Source: Gyromitra esculenta
Lineage: Eukaryota; Ascomycota; Pezizomycetes; Pezizales; Discinaceae
Length of the DNA: 64,000 nucleotides
Direction: 5' to 3'
Assembly: GCA_038503075.1 (NCBI GenBank)
Contig: JBCAML010000005.1
Coordinates: 1,364,001-1,428,000 of the forward strand
Part shown: in pieces, positions 22,416 through 33,701 of the stretch
Position numbering within the stretch: the first letter of the stretch is position 1
How the letters are laid out: every line of letters begins with the position of its first letter
Translations under genes and position numbers: made by a program
The notes under the pieces: generated by a model
Told to the model about the DNA's origin: nothing
The model's input: only the letters and a program-made list of their open reading frames with translations
The model's database searches: none

Positions 22416-22457
22416 GTATATTGATAGGCATATCAATACTTTGGTTATTCAACTATA

Positions 22458-24566
22458 ATGGCGGATGTATTTGTAATGGATACAGACATGTCTGACGGTT
22501 CTGAGATCCCATCTCGAGACACTCTTCGAGGAACTCCTTGGCCCGTCGAAGAACTACCCATCTCACACCCGCTCCTAACCCCTTCATTCCAAAACACTTC
22601 ACGCCTCATCCGCAATTCCTACGGAAAGCAGCGCTCAAATTGAGGATGTTCATGCACGCGCGATAATCTCACGCTTACGCTAAACGAAGCCTTTAGACAC
22701 GTTGTACTAAGGCAAGAAGAGGCGCAGGCAGGAAACACCGTTGCCCTAAACCAACTTAACTCACAGGCTCAAACTCAATATCTAAGCCTAACCCATATCC
22801 AGCAGCGCATGGCAGACCAACAGGAGTTCTCGGCCAAGAACTCGGCCGTATCGAGGTACTGGTTCACGGTCTTGGTAATAGCATTGACCTGGCCCTACAA
22901 CAGCAAGGACATGAGGCACACCAGCGCATTGGAAGGGTGGAAACGGTAGTCGAAGCTATAGTGGGGGAAACAGTAGGAGAAATGCAAAGACAACGAAGTC
23001 GCCTTAACGATCGTGAGTGTTACTCGCCAGATCACTCAACATATTCGTGCTCAGTCAGTAACTACCAGCCCGATCAGAAGCAGGCCTCAGTGGCTCTATT
23101 CATGCACCCCAACTACCTCCCACTAGAAGCTAGAAAGGAAAGGAACCAGCCCAAAGTGAACGAGGAACCCTCCGGAAGACACGGGGGTAATGGTGGGCAG
23201 CCCCACATGGACCCAATTACCGTGTTGGTGCTGGCGCCCCTGGATCAGGTGACGGATCGTCATCGGATGATTCGAGGAAGAAAGGCCAGGAAGAACATCG
23301 AAGATACCAATCGATGGCTGGCCAGCAGAAGAAGAGAAAGAGAAACCGACGGCGGAGGGCACCAAGTAATGCTCCCCCACCACCCCCCCCCCCAAATAAC
23401 CCTGGTGAAATAGTAATCACCATTGATCACAGGTACCCCCAAGCGTCACCGTCATCACGACACCACAAGATCCCGATCGGTGAACCAGAAAATTCACTGC
23501 TGCCACAAACCAGGATCTCAGAGCATGGATCCGAAGCTGCGAAGTATATTTTGAGATGAACGAGTGGCTTTGGACCAGCGACCGACACAAAATCCACTAT
23601 GCCGCCAGCCGTTGTGAAGGAAATAAGGCTCGACCATACGTTGTTATGTATACCAACAAGATGGACGGAGCCGAAGGACAAATCCAGGAACCGGAGTACG
23701 CCTATTGGGCAACCTTCTCACTAAAGATGAAGGAAGTATTCTGCTCTCCGGACGAAAAACGCGATGCCATATATGCCATGGATCGTGTACCTTACACAAC
23801 CGTTGAGGAATATATCCTCAAAATGAGCAACCTAAACATAAAGGTTGGGATGGCTGGGACACTGTGGAGGATGAAGATCGAAGCAAAGATCCCTCTCAAG
23901 ATACGAGAGTTGATGGTAGGGTGTGGCCCGTTTGATGATGATGTGCAGTGGCTGGAGGCATTGCGATCAAGAGGAAGATTGTGGGAGGAGTATTTGTATC
24001 ACCAGAAACTGGAGAATAGAGGTCTCCCAGCCACGGATAGTCGTGGGAAAAAGGAGGAGAAAAATCAGGAGGAACGACGGGAAAAGGGGTTCCAAAGCAG
24101 AGTCAAGAAGGACTCAAAAAGTAATGTCAAGGAGGATACCCCTAAAAAAGATGCCCCTCCCCCCACTAACAGCACAGGAGATGCCTCGGGTTGGAAGGCC
24201 GCTCATGAAGGGGTAAGTCAGGACCTAGTTGATCGACGCAGGCGGGCGAAACACTGCACTAGGTGTGGTCGACCCGACTGTCATTGGAAGACGTGCGACG
24301 CGAAGGAACTTCGAACGGTATCATCTGCGCAAGCCGGCGCCAGTCGTAAACGAAAGTGGGTCAAACCCGAAAAGAATGAGCAGAGTGCTAGGGATGCATT
24401 GGAGAAGTGTTTGAAGCTAGCGCCCAAGACGAGGGCCGCGACAGCGCCACCTGCAAAAGGGGCTGTGAGCGGAGTTACCGCTCCAAAAGGGCGGATCTCC
24501 AGGACACCTGTTAATCTTTATGCAAATACAAATTCTGACGAAGAAATGTCAGAGAATTTTTACTAG
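22458..24566 (+). pseudogene. gag: gag of element E (frameshifted)
   Basis: Starts MADVFVMDTDMSDG at 22458 but is stopped at 22641 and shifts frame. The best preserved part is 23556-24566 (about 336 codons), with a capsid-like region and a CCHC-type knuckle CTRCGRPDCHWKTC (about 24259-24300), followed by a basic tail. It ends TTT TAC TAG. The -1 frame is open across this stop into pol. Confidence 0.8.
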
Positions 24567-27500
24567 GTCGACTACCGGCGGGCCAGGAGGTAGCAGACGT
24601 TAACCAAACATTCGAAACCCTGGCAATCGAAGAAAGAATTGTCTCAATCCTTGAGACCGAAAAATACAAAAACAAACGAAAAAGAAAGGAGGACGACTCT
24701 TCGGAATCGTCCAACAAAAAACAACATACAGAACCCACCGTATACGAGCGGCCCCGAGGGCAAGCGCTACTGGTAATCAATAGAAGGAAGGTGGTAGTCA
24801 ATGTATTGCTAGATTCTGGAGCTAATGTTTTTCTCTTGTCCCCTTTGTTTGTTAAGAAATGGTCGGTCCCAAAGGTGCAAAGAGACGTCCCGTTAACCAT
24901 TAGAAACTTCACAGGTGAAGAAGTGGTTGGAGCGGGACAAGCCTTTACTAACCCTATTACTATGATCATAGGGAATAATCATACATCTAATGTATCTTGC
25001 GAGATTGGGCCAGTCGAGGCTGGGTTAGACTTGATAGTGCCAGGGGGTTGGTGGTTGACGAGTCACCGGTTGGAAAACCCTTACGACCACGCAAACTGGA
25101 AGTTCGAATCTCCTGGTTGCTGTAACCAGTGCTCTGTGACGACTGCTCCTCTTAATACCGAGAACGATATCGAATATGACGAATGGCTGGGCCTGGACGA
25201 GAATGCCCGAATAATTGGCATGGTGCGTGCAATCGATGACGAAGAAACCGAACTTCTGAAGACTCTCCCGAGAGCATACCACCGATTTATCAGTCTATTC
25301 GGCACTCCCATCCAGGAATCCTTGCCAGAACGAAGGCCATTCGATCACGCTATTGATCTCGAGCATGGGACAACCGCCCCGTGGGGTCCAATCTATAAAC
25401 TTTCGGAAAAAGAACTTGAGATTCTCCGGAAGTACTTGGACAAAATGGTGGCCGAAGGGAAAATACGGCCAAGCAAGTCACCTGCTGGGTCGCCCATATT
25501 ATTCGCGCCGAAACCAGACGGAGGGCTACGACTATGCGTAGATTACCGTGGCTTGAACAAGGTGACAGTAAAGAACCGATACCCTCTGCCGCTAATGTCC
25601 GAATTGCGTGATAGAGTCAATGGGGCTTCGATCTTTACCAAACTGGACCTCAAAGACGGTTTTCACCAGATCCGTATCAAAGAAGGCGATGAGTGGAAAA
25701 CAGCGTTTCGTACAAGATATGGTCATTTCGAGTACACAGTCATGCCTTTCGGCAGCAAACGCCCCGCAACCTTTCAAGATATGATGCATCAGGTGCTCCG
25801 CGAATTTCTGGACCAAGGGGTCGTGGTTTATATTGACGACATCCTCATCTACTCAAAGACCCTCGAGGAACATGAGGCCTTGGTGACCAGAGTCCTGCAG
25901 CGGTTGGAGGACGAGGGTTTGGCAGTATCCATTAAGAAAAGCTACTTTCACTTGCGGGAAGTTGAGTTTTTAGGGTACATAATTTCTGACAAAGGCGTGT
26001 CTATGTCAATGAAGAAGGTCGAGTCAATCCTTTCATGGGAAACCCCGAAGAGCATACGCGATGTTCAGGTATTCATTGGATTCGCCAATTTTTACCGACG
26101 GTTCATCGAAAATTTCTCCCAAGTTGCAAGCCCCTTAACCGAGTTAACCAAAGGGGACCCCAAGAAATTCCAATGGGGTGACCGTCAAGCGATAGCCTTC
26201 GAGTACCTAAAAGTTGCCTTCACGACAGCACCTATCCTTTGTCACTTTGCGCCGGAACGGCAGACTGTGGTAGAAACCGACGCCTCAGACTATGCGCTAG
26301 GGTGCGGCCTCTCGCAGATCATCGATAGCAAGCTACATCCCGTAGCATTCCATTCCAGAAAATTTAATAAAGCCGAACTTAACTACGAGGTGCACGATAA
26401 AGAACTACTCGCGATAGTAACCGCCTTCAAGGAATGGCGACATTACCTAGAAGGAAGCAAGCACCAAGCGATCGTCTATACGGACCATAAAAATCTCGAA
26501 TATTTCATGAAGGAGACAAGGATCCTAAATCGACGACAGGCTAGATGGGCGGAATATTTATCGTCATTCGACTTTAAAATCATATATCGACCTGGATCAG
26601 CGGGAGGAAAGCCAGATGCATTATCAAGACGACCGGAGTATCGTCACAGGAGGGGATACAACACAGCCTACAGAAGCCATGTTCCGAAGCGGCCAAGTCG
26701 ATATGACTGGCCGTCCCAGTAAGTCAATCGTTATATCCTTAATTCATAGAAAAGACGATAACACAATTGTACAAAACCAAAACGATGACCCGTTACACTT
26801 TACCGAGCTGGACTCAAACGGCAATCATCACCATTATAATTTTAATCCTAATACAACACACGAGGAGCTACTTATTTCATCAGCATCCTCAAAGCGCTTC
26901 AAGTCCTTAAATTTAATTCGGACTTTTTGGAGCGGAGGTTAAAAGGAAGGTCGAGTCGACGAAGACTATAAGGAAATTCGAGACTTAGTTAAAGCTGGCA
27001 GCGAAATCAAGAGGCTACAACACTACACAGTGATGGAGGAACTCCTCTATTGGAAAAACAGGCTAACAATCCCTAACGATGATGAAATCAAAACTACCAT
27101 TTTAGAAAATGAACACGACTCCAAGATAGCAGGGCACTTTGGCATGGACAAAACCACGGAACTTGTTCAGCGGAACTTCTACTGGCCTCATATGACCGAG
27201 TGGATTACAGATTACGTCCGCTCATGCGATCCATGCCAACATAACAAATCCGTGCGTCATAAGAAATATGGACTCCTGCAACCGCTAGAGACCCCATACG
27301 CTCCATGGATGTCGATATCAACAGACTTCATCGTCCAGTTACCCGAGTCGAGAGGATTCACCCAAATATGTGTAGTAGTTGACAGGTTTACCAAGATGGC
27401 GCACTTCATCCCACTAATAGAAAGAGCTACAGCAAGTGATGTGGCAAAGGCTTTTGTTGACAAAGTTTGGAAACTTCACGGGCTTCCGAAAGAAATTGTT

Positions 27501-28395
27501 TCAGACCGAGATGCTAAGTTCACAGGGGAATTCTGGACCTCATTATGCAAACTTCTAGACATTAAGTCCAGCAAATCTACCGCATTCCATCCTGAGACCG
27601 ACGGACAAACCGAAAGGGTTAATCAAGTCCTGGAAGCCTACCTAAGAAACTTCGTCAACTACGACCAAGATGACTGGTACGACCTACTGCCGTTAGCGGA
27701 GTTCGCTTACAACAATGCCGAAGCCACAGCCACTGGAATCAGCCCCTTCTATGCCAATCATGGTTTCCATACCAGAACAGCTTGGGCGATTGATACCGAA
27801 GTCAAGAATCCAGCGTCAAAGTTATACGCACATTGGCTTCAGAAAGTAAACGATTTTGCCACTACCTCGCTCAAAGCCACCCGAGAAAACATGTCCAAAT
27901 ATTTTGACAAGAAACGACAGGCGGAACCATCCTTTAAGGTCGGAGATTTAGTAATGCTCGACGCCAGAAACATTAGAACCAAGCGTCCAACGAAAAAGTT
28001 AGCCCCTAAGTCATACGGACCCTTTTTGATTACACGAGTCGGTACTAGAGCTTGCACTTTAGATACAGGAGGTCGGCTGGAGGATATTCACCTTCCATGT
28101 ATCCTTGCTCGAGCCATACCGGACAAGCGTCAGGGAAACCCGAAAACAAGACCGACCGCCGCCTGACGACATTGAAGGTGACAATGAGTACGAGGTGGAA
28201 TACATCGTCAAAAGCGAGAAGAGAGAAACCAAAGTGGGACGACGAACGATTAGCCGGATGTTCTACTTCATCAAATGGGTGGGATACCCGGAAGATGAGA
28301 ACTCATGGGAACCTGCCGACGAAGGAGGATTAGCCAATGCAGCCGAAGCAATTGCCGAATTTCACAGTCTTTACCCACAACAGCCTAAGCCATAA
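24563..28395 (+). pseudogene. pol: pol of element E (frameshifted)
   Basis: Protease-like LLDSGANVFLLS (about 24806-24841), reverse transcriptase ([23 protein letters not shown] near 25827), RNase H (ETDASDYALG, EVHDKELLAI), integrase (HHCC about 27117-27240; D,D,E in STDFIVQLPES, SDRDAKFTGEFW, TDGQTERVNQV) and chromodomain (EYEVEYIV...YFIKWVGYPEDENSWEP, about 28183-28320). Breaks: RT motif reads MPFGSKRPATF instead of the usual MPFGLTNAPATF (local compensating indels near 25750), frameshifts after RNase H near 26650 and between integrase and chromodomain near 28130. Confidence 0.9.
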
Positions 28396-28598
28396 GCTGT
28401 TTCACATTTGTATTCTTTTTGCGTTTAGAATATGTATAAAATGTTTTACTACTAAAAAGAAACTAGCTGAGGAAAATTTTCCATCGTGGCCAAGTAAACG
28501 CGGTGGTTTTTACGTACCAAGATGCTATAGAACCACTTTGTAATCAGTTAATTATTTTGTATTATAGTTAGACGGGGACGACTAACCTAGGAGGATAA

Positions 28599-29312
28599 TG
28601 TTATACCTATTGGTAGCTTAGTTGGTTACGACTTGAGTTCGCTTACGATGCACACATATGGACTAGCGTTCAATCCCCGACCATGTCGGTTATTATTAAT
28701 CTTGGTTGATTATTAATAAGATTCGGATTGGATGTTTGGTTTCCTTGTGTCATCAATGGCCGACTCTTTCGATCGACACTTAGATTCGACATACGTTGCG
28801 TCGTAGGTTAATTCCGACAATCGCGTACGATAATGAGAGGGTAGGAGCGAAGGAAACGTTCGAATTACATGGGATTTCTTCATGTTAGTTCATGTTATTA
28901 CATAGCGCTTTGTATTCGACGCTTGACTACTATAAGTGAGTCTGTTCTACCGTTGAGAAAGTGTTCTTCCGATCATTAGCGACGAAGAACGAGCGCTTAT
29001 CAATATTATATTGTTTCTAGCAAAATTACTTCCGTGCAATTTACTCTTTTACTTGTGAATTACTTTTATCTCGCATGAGCGCTTGGCCCTTCAGCGATTA
29101 GTTATTAAACCTTACTATTGGAAGTTCTTCACGGAACTTTGCTCGATCCCTACTTTGAACCCTACGGTTATCTTTTAGCGGTTCATAAGAAGCAGTTAGG
29201 ACTTGCGCCTGTGTATTGTGTTGCGGATAGCAACCGGGCAGGTTATAGCGTCTAGATTGTTATCTAAAGCTTCTTGGAGATTTCCTGTGCGGTAAGAAGT
29301 ACCGGTCTTACA
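28599..29312 (+). repeat. 3' LTR of element E
   Basis: 714 bp, TGTTATACC...GTCTTACA, followed by the TSD GCTAC at 29313-29317. Confidence 0.92.
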
Positions 29313-29580
29313 GCTACGCGATGATTCAGATAGGCGAAATGATCGTCTCGAAGAGACGAACGCAATGAAGACGAATACGTAACTCCCGTGTTACCGACAT
29401 GCATACTGCTCGGAGAATCGCGGATCAGGGCCAGGGAACTCAATGGGGTATCGGGTATGGAGATAAGGCGAAGTGGTTTCATGTTGTCATAGTAGTTAGC
29501 GCCTCTACACCACACTACACCCAAACATAGTAGAGAGGAGGCATTATAAATACTCTCGCAGTGGATGTAAACTCGGAGTC

Positions 29581-29912
29581 GGATCATTAGCGACGAAGAA
29601 CGAGCCTTATCAATATTATATTGTTTCTAGCAAAAATCACTTCCGTGCAATTTACTCTTTTACTTGTGAATTATCTTTATCTCGCTTAGAAGCGCTGGCC
29701 TTCAGCGTTAGTTATTAAAAAACCTGACTATTGGAAGTTCTTCACGGCACTTTGCTCGATCCCTACCTTGAACCCTACGGTTATCTTTTAGCGGTTCATA
29801 AGAAGCAGTTAGGACTTGCGCGCTGTGTATTGTGTTGCGGATAGCAAGAAGGTTATAGCGTCTAGATTGTTATCAAAGCTTCGAGATTTCCGCTGTGCGG
29901 TAAAGTACCCTT
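29581..29912 (+). repeat. Truncated E-like LTR fragment
   Basis: Resembles the 3' half of the E LTR (ATCATTAGCGACGAAGAACG onward to GCGGTAA) with further indels. It sits at the right edge of the relic, directly before integrase C resumes. Confidence 0.8.
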
Positions 29913-30477
29913 CCAATTACAACTAGTCATCGAGTTTAGATCTTTGCCTCGTTTAGCCAGAACTATGCAGGAAGCTATGACTATCTACGAACGCAGATAA
30001 AGCGCCAAGATATCAGGAAACCGCGACAAATAAACACCGTCGCCGTCAATGATCATGTTTTCGTGTCAATGAAGAACATCAGGACCACACGTAATGCTAG
30101 GAAACTGGACTGGAAATGGATGGGACCATACCCGGTGAAGATGATAGTGTCACCCTTTGCGTACGAAATTGATCTTCCGCCATCAGTCAAGTACCACCCT
30201 GTCTTTCATGTTTCTTTATTGAAACCAGCAGCCCATGATGCCCTTCCCGGCCAAATAATCCCTCCATTACCCTAATCGATCGAAGAATACTATATTGAGA
30301 AAATCTTGGATCAACGGACGTAACGCGGAAGACAACAGTACGTTGTCGAATGGACGGGCTATCTTTCGCCACCAGGGAACCTGTTGAGGACGCGAGGATA
30401 CAGCCGCTCTCGATACTTTTCTCTGCTCTTTCTGTTGAAGTCACAAGGTTCGCAGGAGGCTCGCGGCTGAAGAGGGA

Positions 30478-30876
30478 GGATTAACTGACGGGTTAGGGTT
30501 CGGGTATTAACGGTTGTAACGGGTGATGTAGTTTCATAATGTTTTTGTTGTTCGGTTAGGTTTCGGCAATGAGTCATGGGATGATAAAACGGGGTATTTA
30601 AAGGAAGGATTTTGGTCGCTTTGTATTCTTTTTCTTCTTTCTTTAAGCAACGTTCTCGTTTCACTTCTTTTGTATCAAAGTTATAACCTCACTTCGATTC
30701 TACTTCAGAATCCTCGCTGTCACTGTGAACCACCGCCGATACTTCGCCTTGAAGTATATCCACCGTAGGACCTGTAGAAAACCCTGCACTCTTTGAACGT
30801 GTTGATATCTCGCTTAAGTAGCACTGCTCACCTCCAGGGATACCGAAGGGCTTAAACAAGGGACTCAACCGTGAGA
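30478..30876 (+). repeat. 3' LTR of element C (first bases missing)
   Basis: Aligns to the 5' LTR from GGATTAACT on. It lacks the terminal TTTCAC and a 5-bp AGACT, and differs otherwise by two substitutions. It ends CCGTGAGA and is followed by the TSD ATACA (30877-30881). Confidence 0.92.
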
Positions 30877-30881
30877 ATACA

Positions 30882-32068
30882 CTCTTCACCCTTTGCCCTC
30901 TCCTAGCAAGACTCAAGGGCCCCCTCTTCTCTCTTTGGCTGCAACTCGGATCTCAGTTATAGCCACTATTCGGATCTCGGTTACAGCCACTCTTCGCCCT
31001 CGCTTAGTGCGCGCCTTCGTCTCTACCTCATTTGTGCTTGATGCTCCAGTAGACTGCTACTAGTACGGCCAGCAGTATTCTACCAATCACACACTAAACT
31101 TCACCATCATCGGCTTCAATAACTATCTTGTTCACTGGTTATTTTGTTTCGTCTCTTTTGTATTTTCCTTTTGTCTAGGAGGGTTGTGAGAGTAGGGTTT
31201 TGTTCACGCTATAACTTCGGTTGCATGTGATATTCTTGTACCTAGATAAAACAATGAAACAATGATTTAACAAAAAAAAAAAAAGAAGGCGATGCACATT
31301 TTGGTGCCTTGGCACCTAAAAGGTACTCAAACAGCACTTAAAGCCCCTTTCGCCTCAACACAAAACCCAATACAAACCCATATTTTGATGATAGAGCTGA
31401 TTAGCCATACTGTGGGATAAAGTAACTGACTATACTGTATGAAAAACGTGCATATCAAGTGAAGAGTGGCATAATAATAGCTAAAAACAAACCCTATTTT
31501 GTTTTTTTTTGCCAGAGTTGAATTCTCTGTAGCTTGATCCCTTATGTTAGTTTTTGCCCTACCAGCTAGTCTTGTGGTTGTTGAGAATCGAGGAGGTATT
31601 TGAAATGTGCATCACTTTCCGGCATCTCTCGTATGCACGTGTGTGCCCCTCTACCAAGTGGCTTGTACCCTGCAATGATCGACCTACAAGAATTTACAAG
31701 GTATATAAAGCTGCATTGCTAGGAAATAGCAGGTGTTTATATTTAGGCTGGGAAAATAATACGAGGGTGCCTTGTGAGTCTAGGATTAAAGAGTTGAGTA
31801 ATCCGAGATTCTAACTGTGAATGAAACTCATTTCCTTAAAAGGAATCACTGATTACAGAGACCGACATAGCTTGATATCACCGCGACACTCTCTCCCTTG
31901 CGATTAGGTAATTCTAGAGGATTGCCATGTGAGCAAGGCACTTAGTGAAATAAGAACTTGACGCTAGATTTCCAAATGTGAAATATAAATAACATGGCTT
32001 AAGCTTCTACTAGCACCCGATTAAAATTTTCATCAACCAAGAAACAACCTAATCACTCTTTCACCAAA
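30882..32068. other. Intergenic stretch with a short tandem repeat and an A-tract
   Basis: Two copies of a 23-bp unit (CTCGGATCTC..GTTA.AGCCAC) at 30944-30966 and 30968-30990. Near 31240-31283 a GATAAAAC...AATGATTTAAC string is followed by an A13 run, like a retroposed 3' end. TATAAATA at about 31984-31990 may be the core promoter of the next gene. No gene recognised. Confidence 0.5.
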
Positions 32069-33136
32069 ATGCTCCTATCCACAAAATCCGTATTCAGTTT
32101 CTTTTTATTGCGTCTCTGCATCCTCTCCTCTCTCGTTTTCGCCGTTTATGCCGTTTCTCCCGCTTTCGATGGCTCTTCTAAAGTCATGGGTGCCGGGACC
32201 TACCCTCGCTCTACTCGTCTAAGCGATGGATCTCTGCTCGGAACCTATACAGCTTTCGAAGGCACTCAAAACATTATCAAAGTCATTCGCAGCACGGACA
32301 ACGGAAACTCTTGGAGCGCCTATGGTGAGGTCACTCGGGGCGTGGGAGACATAGACAACGGCTTCCTTCTACAGCTTTCCAATGGCAAAATTCTTTGTGC
32401 ATTTAGAAGCCATTCTAAGAACGGGGACGCATATACGGTTTTCCGCATTACGATCTGTATATCATCCGATGGCGGTAAGAACTGGACGTATTTGAGTACG
32501 CCGGATACGGGCGCACCTCCAAATGGACTCTGGGAGCCCTTTATGAGAATTGGTACAGATGGCAGAATTCAGTTGTATTATTCCAGAGAATTGGCAAGCA
32601 ATGACCAAGACAATCTTGTACGATTTTCTTCGGATGGAGGTGTAACCTGGACTGGCACGACTGTTGTGTCCGGATCTGGTATTGTTGCTCGAGACGGAAT
32701 GGTCGGAATCACTCAGTTCAACGATGGTCAGACAAAGCTCATTGCTATTTTTGAAACCAATCAAGACGGAACCTTCAGTATCAAATCAGCTACCTCATCT
32801 GATGATGGCCTTACTTGGGGTAACCGTCAGACCGTCTACCATGCAACCGGTCAGAACAACAACGCCGGTGCTCCCCAGATCGCGAACGTTGGTGGGACTT
32901 TGGTAGCAAGTTTCATGACAGACGAGGACACTAGCCTGCACGATTGGGTAAATGGCGCGGCAACAAAAATCCTTGTTTCCACAGCTATAAGCTCAGGCTC
33001 AGTTAGTTGGGGGAATAAGTTGACTGTGGGAAATGTACAGTCAAACTGGCCGGGTCTCTTAACTCTTGACAGCAGTCACGTTTTGGTCATGTATGATAAC
33101 GGTGGAGCAAAGAGTCAACGGATCGTACTTCAGTAA
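32069..33136 (+). CDS. Secreted BNR/Asp-box protein, GH93 exo-arabinanase-like
   Basis: 355 aa, single exon. Residues 1-28 form a signal peptide (hydrophobic FFLLRLCILSSLVFA, small residues at the likely cleavage). Four Asp-boxes (S-x-D-x-G-x-x-W) at residues 75-82, 132-139, 187-194 and 243-250 define a six-bladed sialidase-type propeller. The start of the mature chain (GAGTYPRSTRLSDGSLLGTY) and the glutamates E156 (GLWEPF) and E229 (AIFETN) resemble fungal GH93 arabinan exo-hydrolases; their spacing fits, as I recall, the two catalytic glutamates of that family. Such enzymes release arabinobiose from plant arabinan outside the cell. An exo-sialidase or other BNR function cannot be excluded. 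Length is normal for GH93. Confidence 0.88.
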   Translation: MLLSTKSVFSFFLLRLCILSSLVFAVYAVSPAFDGSSKVMGAGTYPRSTRLSDGSLLGTYTAFEGTQNIIKVIRSTDNGNSWSAYGEVTRGVGDIDNGFLLQLSNGKILCAFRSHSKNGDAYTVFRITICISSDGGKNWTYLSTPDTGAPPNGLWEPFMRIGTDGRIQLYYSRELASNDQDNLVRFSSDGGVTWTGTTVVSGSGIVARDGMVGITQFNDGQTKLIAIFETNQDGTFSIKSATSSDDGLTWGNRQTVYHATGQNNNAGAPQIANVGGTLVASFMTDEDTSLHDWVNGAATKILVSTAISSGSVSWGNKLTVGNVQSNWPGLLTLDSSHVLVMYDNGGAKSQRIVLQ

Positions 33137-33554
33137 ATTTTAAGATGGAGGCTTCATGATTCAGAGGTATTGATGATGATGTACCTGTGGCGTCAACTTT
33201 AACTTCAATTTTCTTAGAATATTGCATGGTCATATTTTTTCAACTAGTGAACGGCTCTTAAATTTTACTATCTGTGACCTTTATTTTCATTCTCACGATC
33301 TACTCTGGATCGATATCGTGTTGGACCATCTCTTCGGAACTCTTAAAACACAGTACCACCACAGCTACCAGGACTGAAATATTATTTATGTAGGGACTCT
33401 TCGGGTGAAATATTTCCCACAAATATATGGGGCTAATCGTCCCAAATTCCGGTGAAGTTGGGGGCTATGACTTCGTGGCTCCAGTGGCAGGTCGTCGCTA
33501 GATCAATAGCTAAAAATTATTTACAGTGTGTTAAACGTTAACTAAGACATCGAT

Positions 33555-33626
33555 GACTGCGTGGCGCAACGGTAGCGCGTTCGACTCCAGATCGAAAGGC
33601 TGCGTGTTCAAATCACGTCGTGGTCA
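33555..33626 (+). tRNA. tRNA-Trp (CCA anticodon)
   Basis: Cloverleaf: acceptor GACTGCG/CGTGGTC (with two G-T pairs), D arm GCGC AACGGTA GCGC, anticodon arm TTCGA CTCCAGA TCGAA giving anticodon CCA, T arm GCGTG TTCAAAT CACGT, discriminator A. No intron. A T6 run at 33633-33638 is a fitting Pol III terminator. No CCA encoded, as expected in eukaryotes. Confidence 0.92.
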
Positions 33627-33701
33627 AATCGCTTTTTTGTCAAACTTCACAACAAAACCAACAAGACCAACAGATGGCAAGCTCTTCAGGAAATATATAG
33701 A

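Larger units (their letters stand above)
21696..29312 (+). mobile_element. Ty3/gypsy chromodomain retroelement E, distinct family, TSD GCTAC
   Basis: 7617 bp, LTRs 720 and 714 bp with canonical TG...CA ends (TGTTATACC...CTTACA), flanked by GCTAC at 21691-21695 and 29313-29317. The internal region carries gag (22458-24566, broken), pol (24563-28395, broken), and AGGAGGATAA before the 3' LTR. Its pol is clearly diverged from that of B, C and D. This is the third level of nesting (E in relic in C). Confidence 0.93.
21349..29912. repeat. Degraded LTR-like relic in integrase of C, split by element E
   Basis: Host integrase stops aligning after 21347 and resumes at about 29912. The relic sequence at 21349-21695 starts TGTTATACC like the E LTR and holds a short direct repeat (GGAGTTACCCTA at 21393 and 21413). 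The part at 29318-29912 ends with a truncated E-like LTR. Flanking CTCTT (21343-21347) and CCCTT (about 29909-29913) may be a worn TSD. Best read as an older, diverged solo LTR or composite of the E family into which E jumped. Confidence 0.55.
6000..30470 (+). pseudogene. pol of element C, split by nested insertions
   Basis: Polyprotein of protease (LLDTGASG, about 6611-6635), reverse transcriptase, RNase H, integrase and C-terminal chromodomain, reached from gag by -1 frameshifting. Visible parts: 6000-6154, 6577-7433, 13256-14990 (MPFGLTNAPGTF, YLDDILIYS, TDASDF of RNase H, integrase HHCC and catalytic start), 21025-21347 (integrase core with [11 protein letters not shown]) and 29912-30470 (integrase tail, remains of a chromodomain near 30285-30400). 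In-frame TGA at 7259-7261 and 13273-13275, plus several 1-2 base indels after 29912. Not functional. Confidence 0.9.
2910..30876 (+). mobile_element. Ty3/gypsy chromodomain retroelement C, host of all nested insertions
   Basis: The element is bounded by LTRs at 2910-3319 and about 30478-30876 and flanked by the TSD ATACA (2905-2909 and 30877-30881). Its own parts in order are: LTR, primer site 3322-3330, gag, frameshift signal 6000-6044, protease 6577-7000, reverse transcriptase 7040-7433 continuing at 13256, RNase H and integrase to 14990, integrase core 21025-21347, integrase tail and chromodomain remains 29912-30470, LTR. Six insertions split it (4297, 5537, 6155, 7434, 14991, about 21349). 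Subtracting them with their TSDs leaves about 6.0 kb. It is dead: insertions, in-frame TGA codons at 3947, 7259 and 13273, and small indels in the 3' part. Confidence 0.93.
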
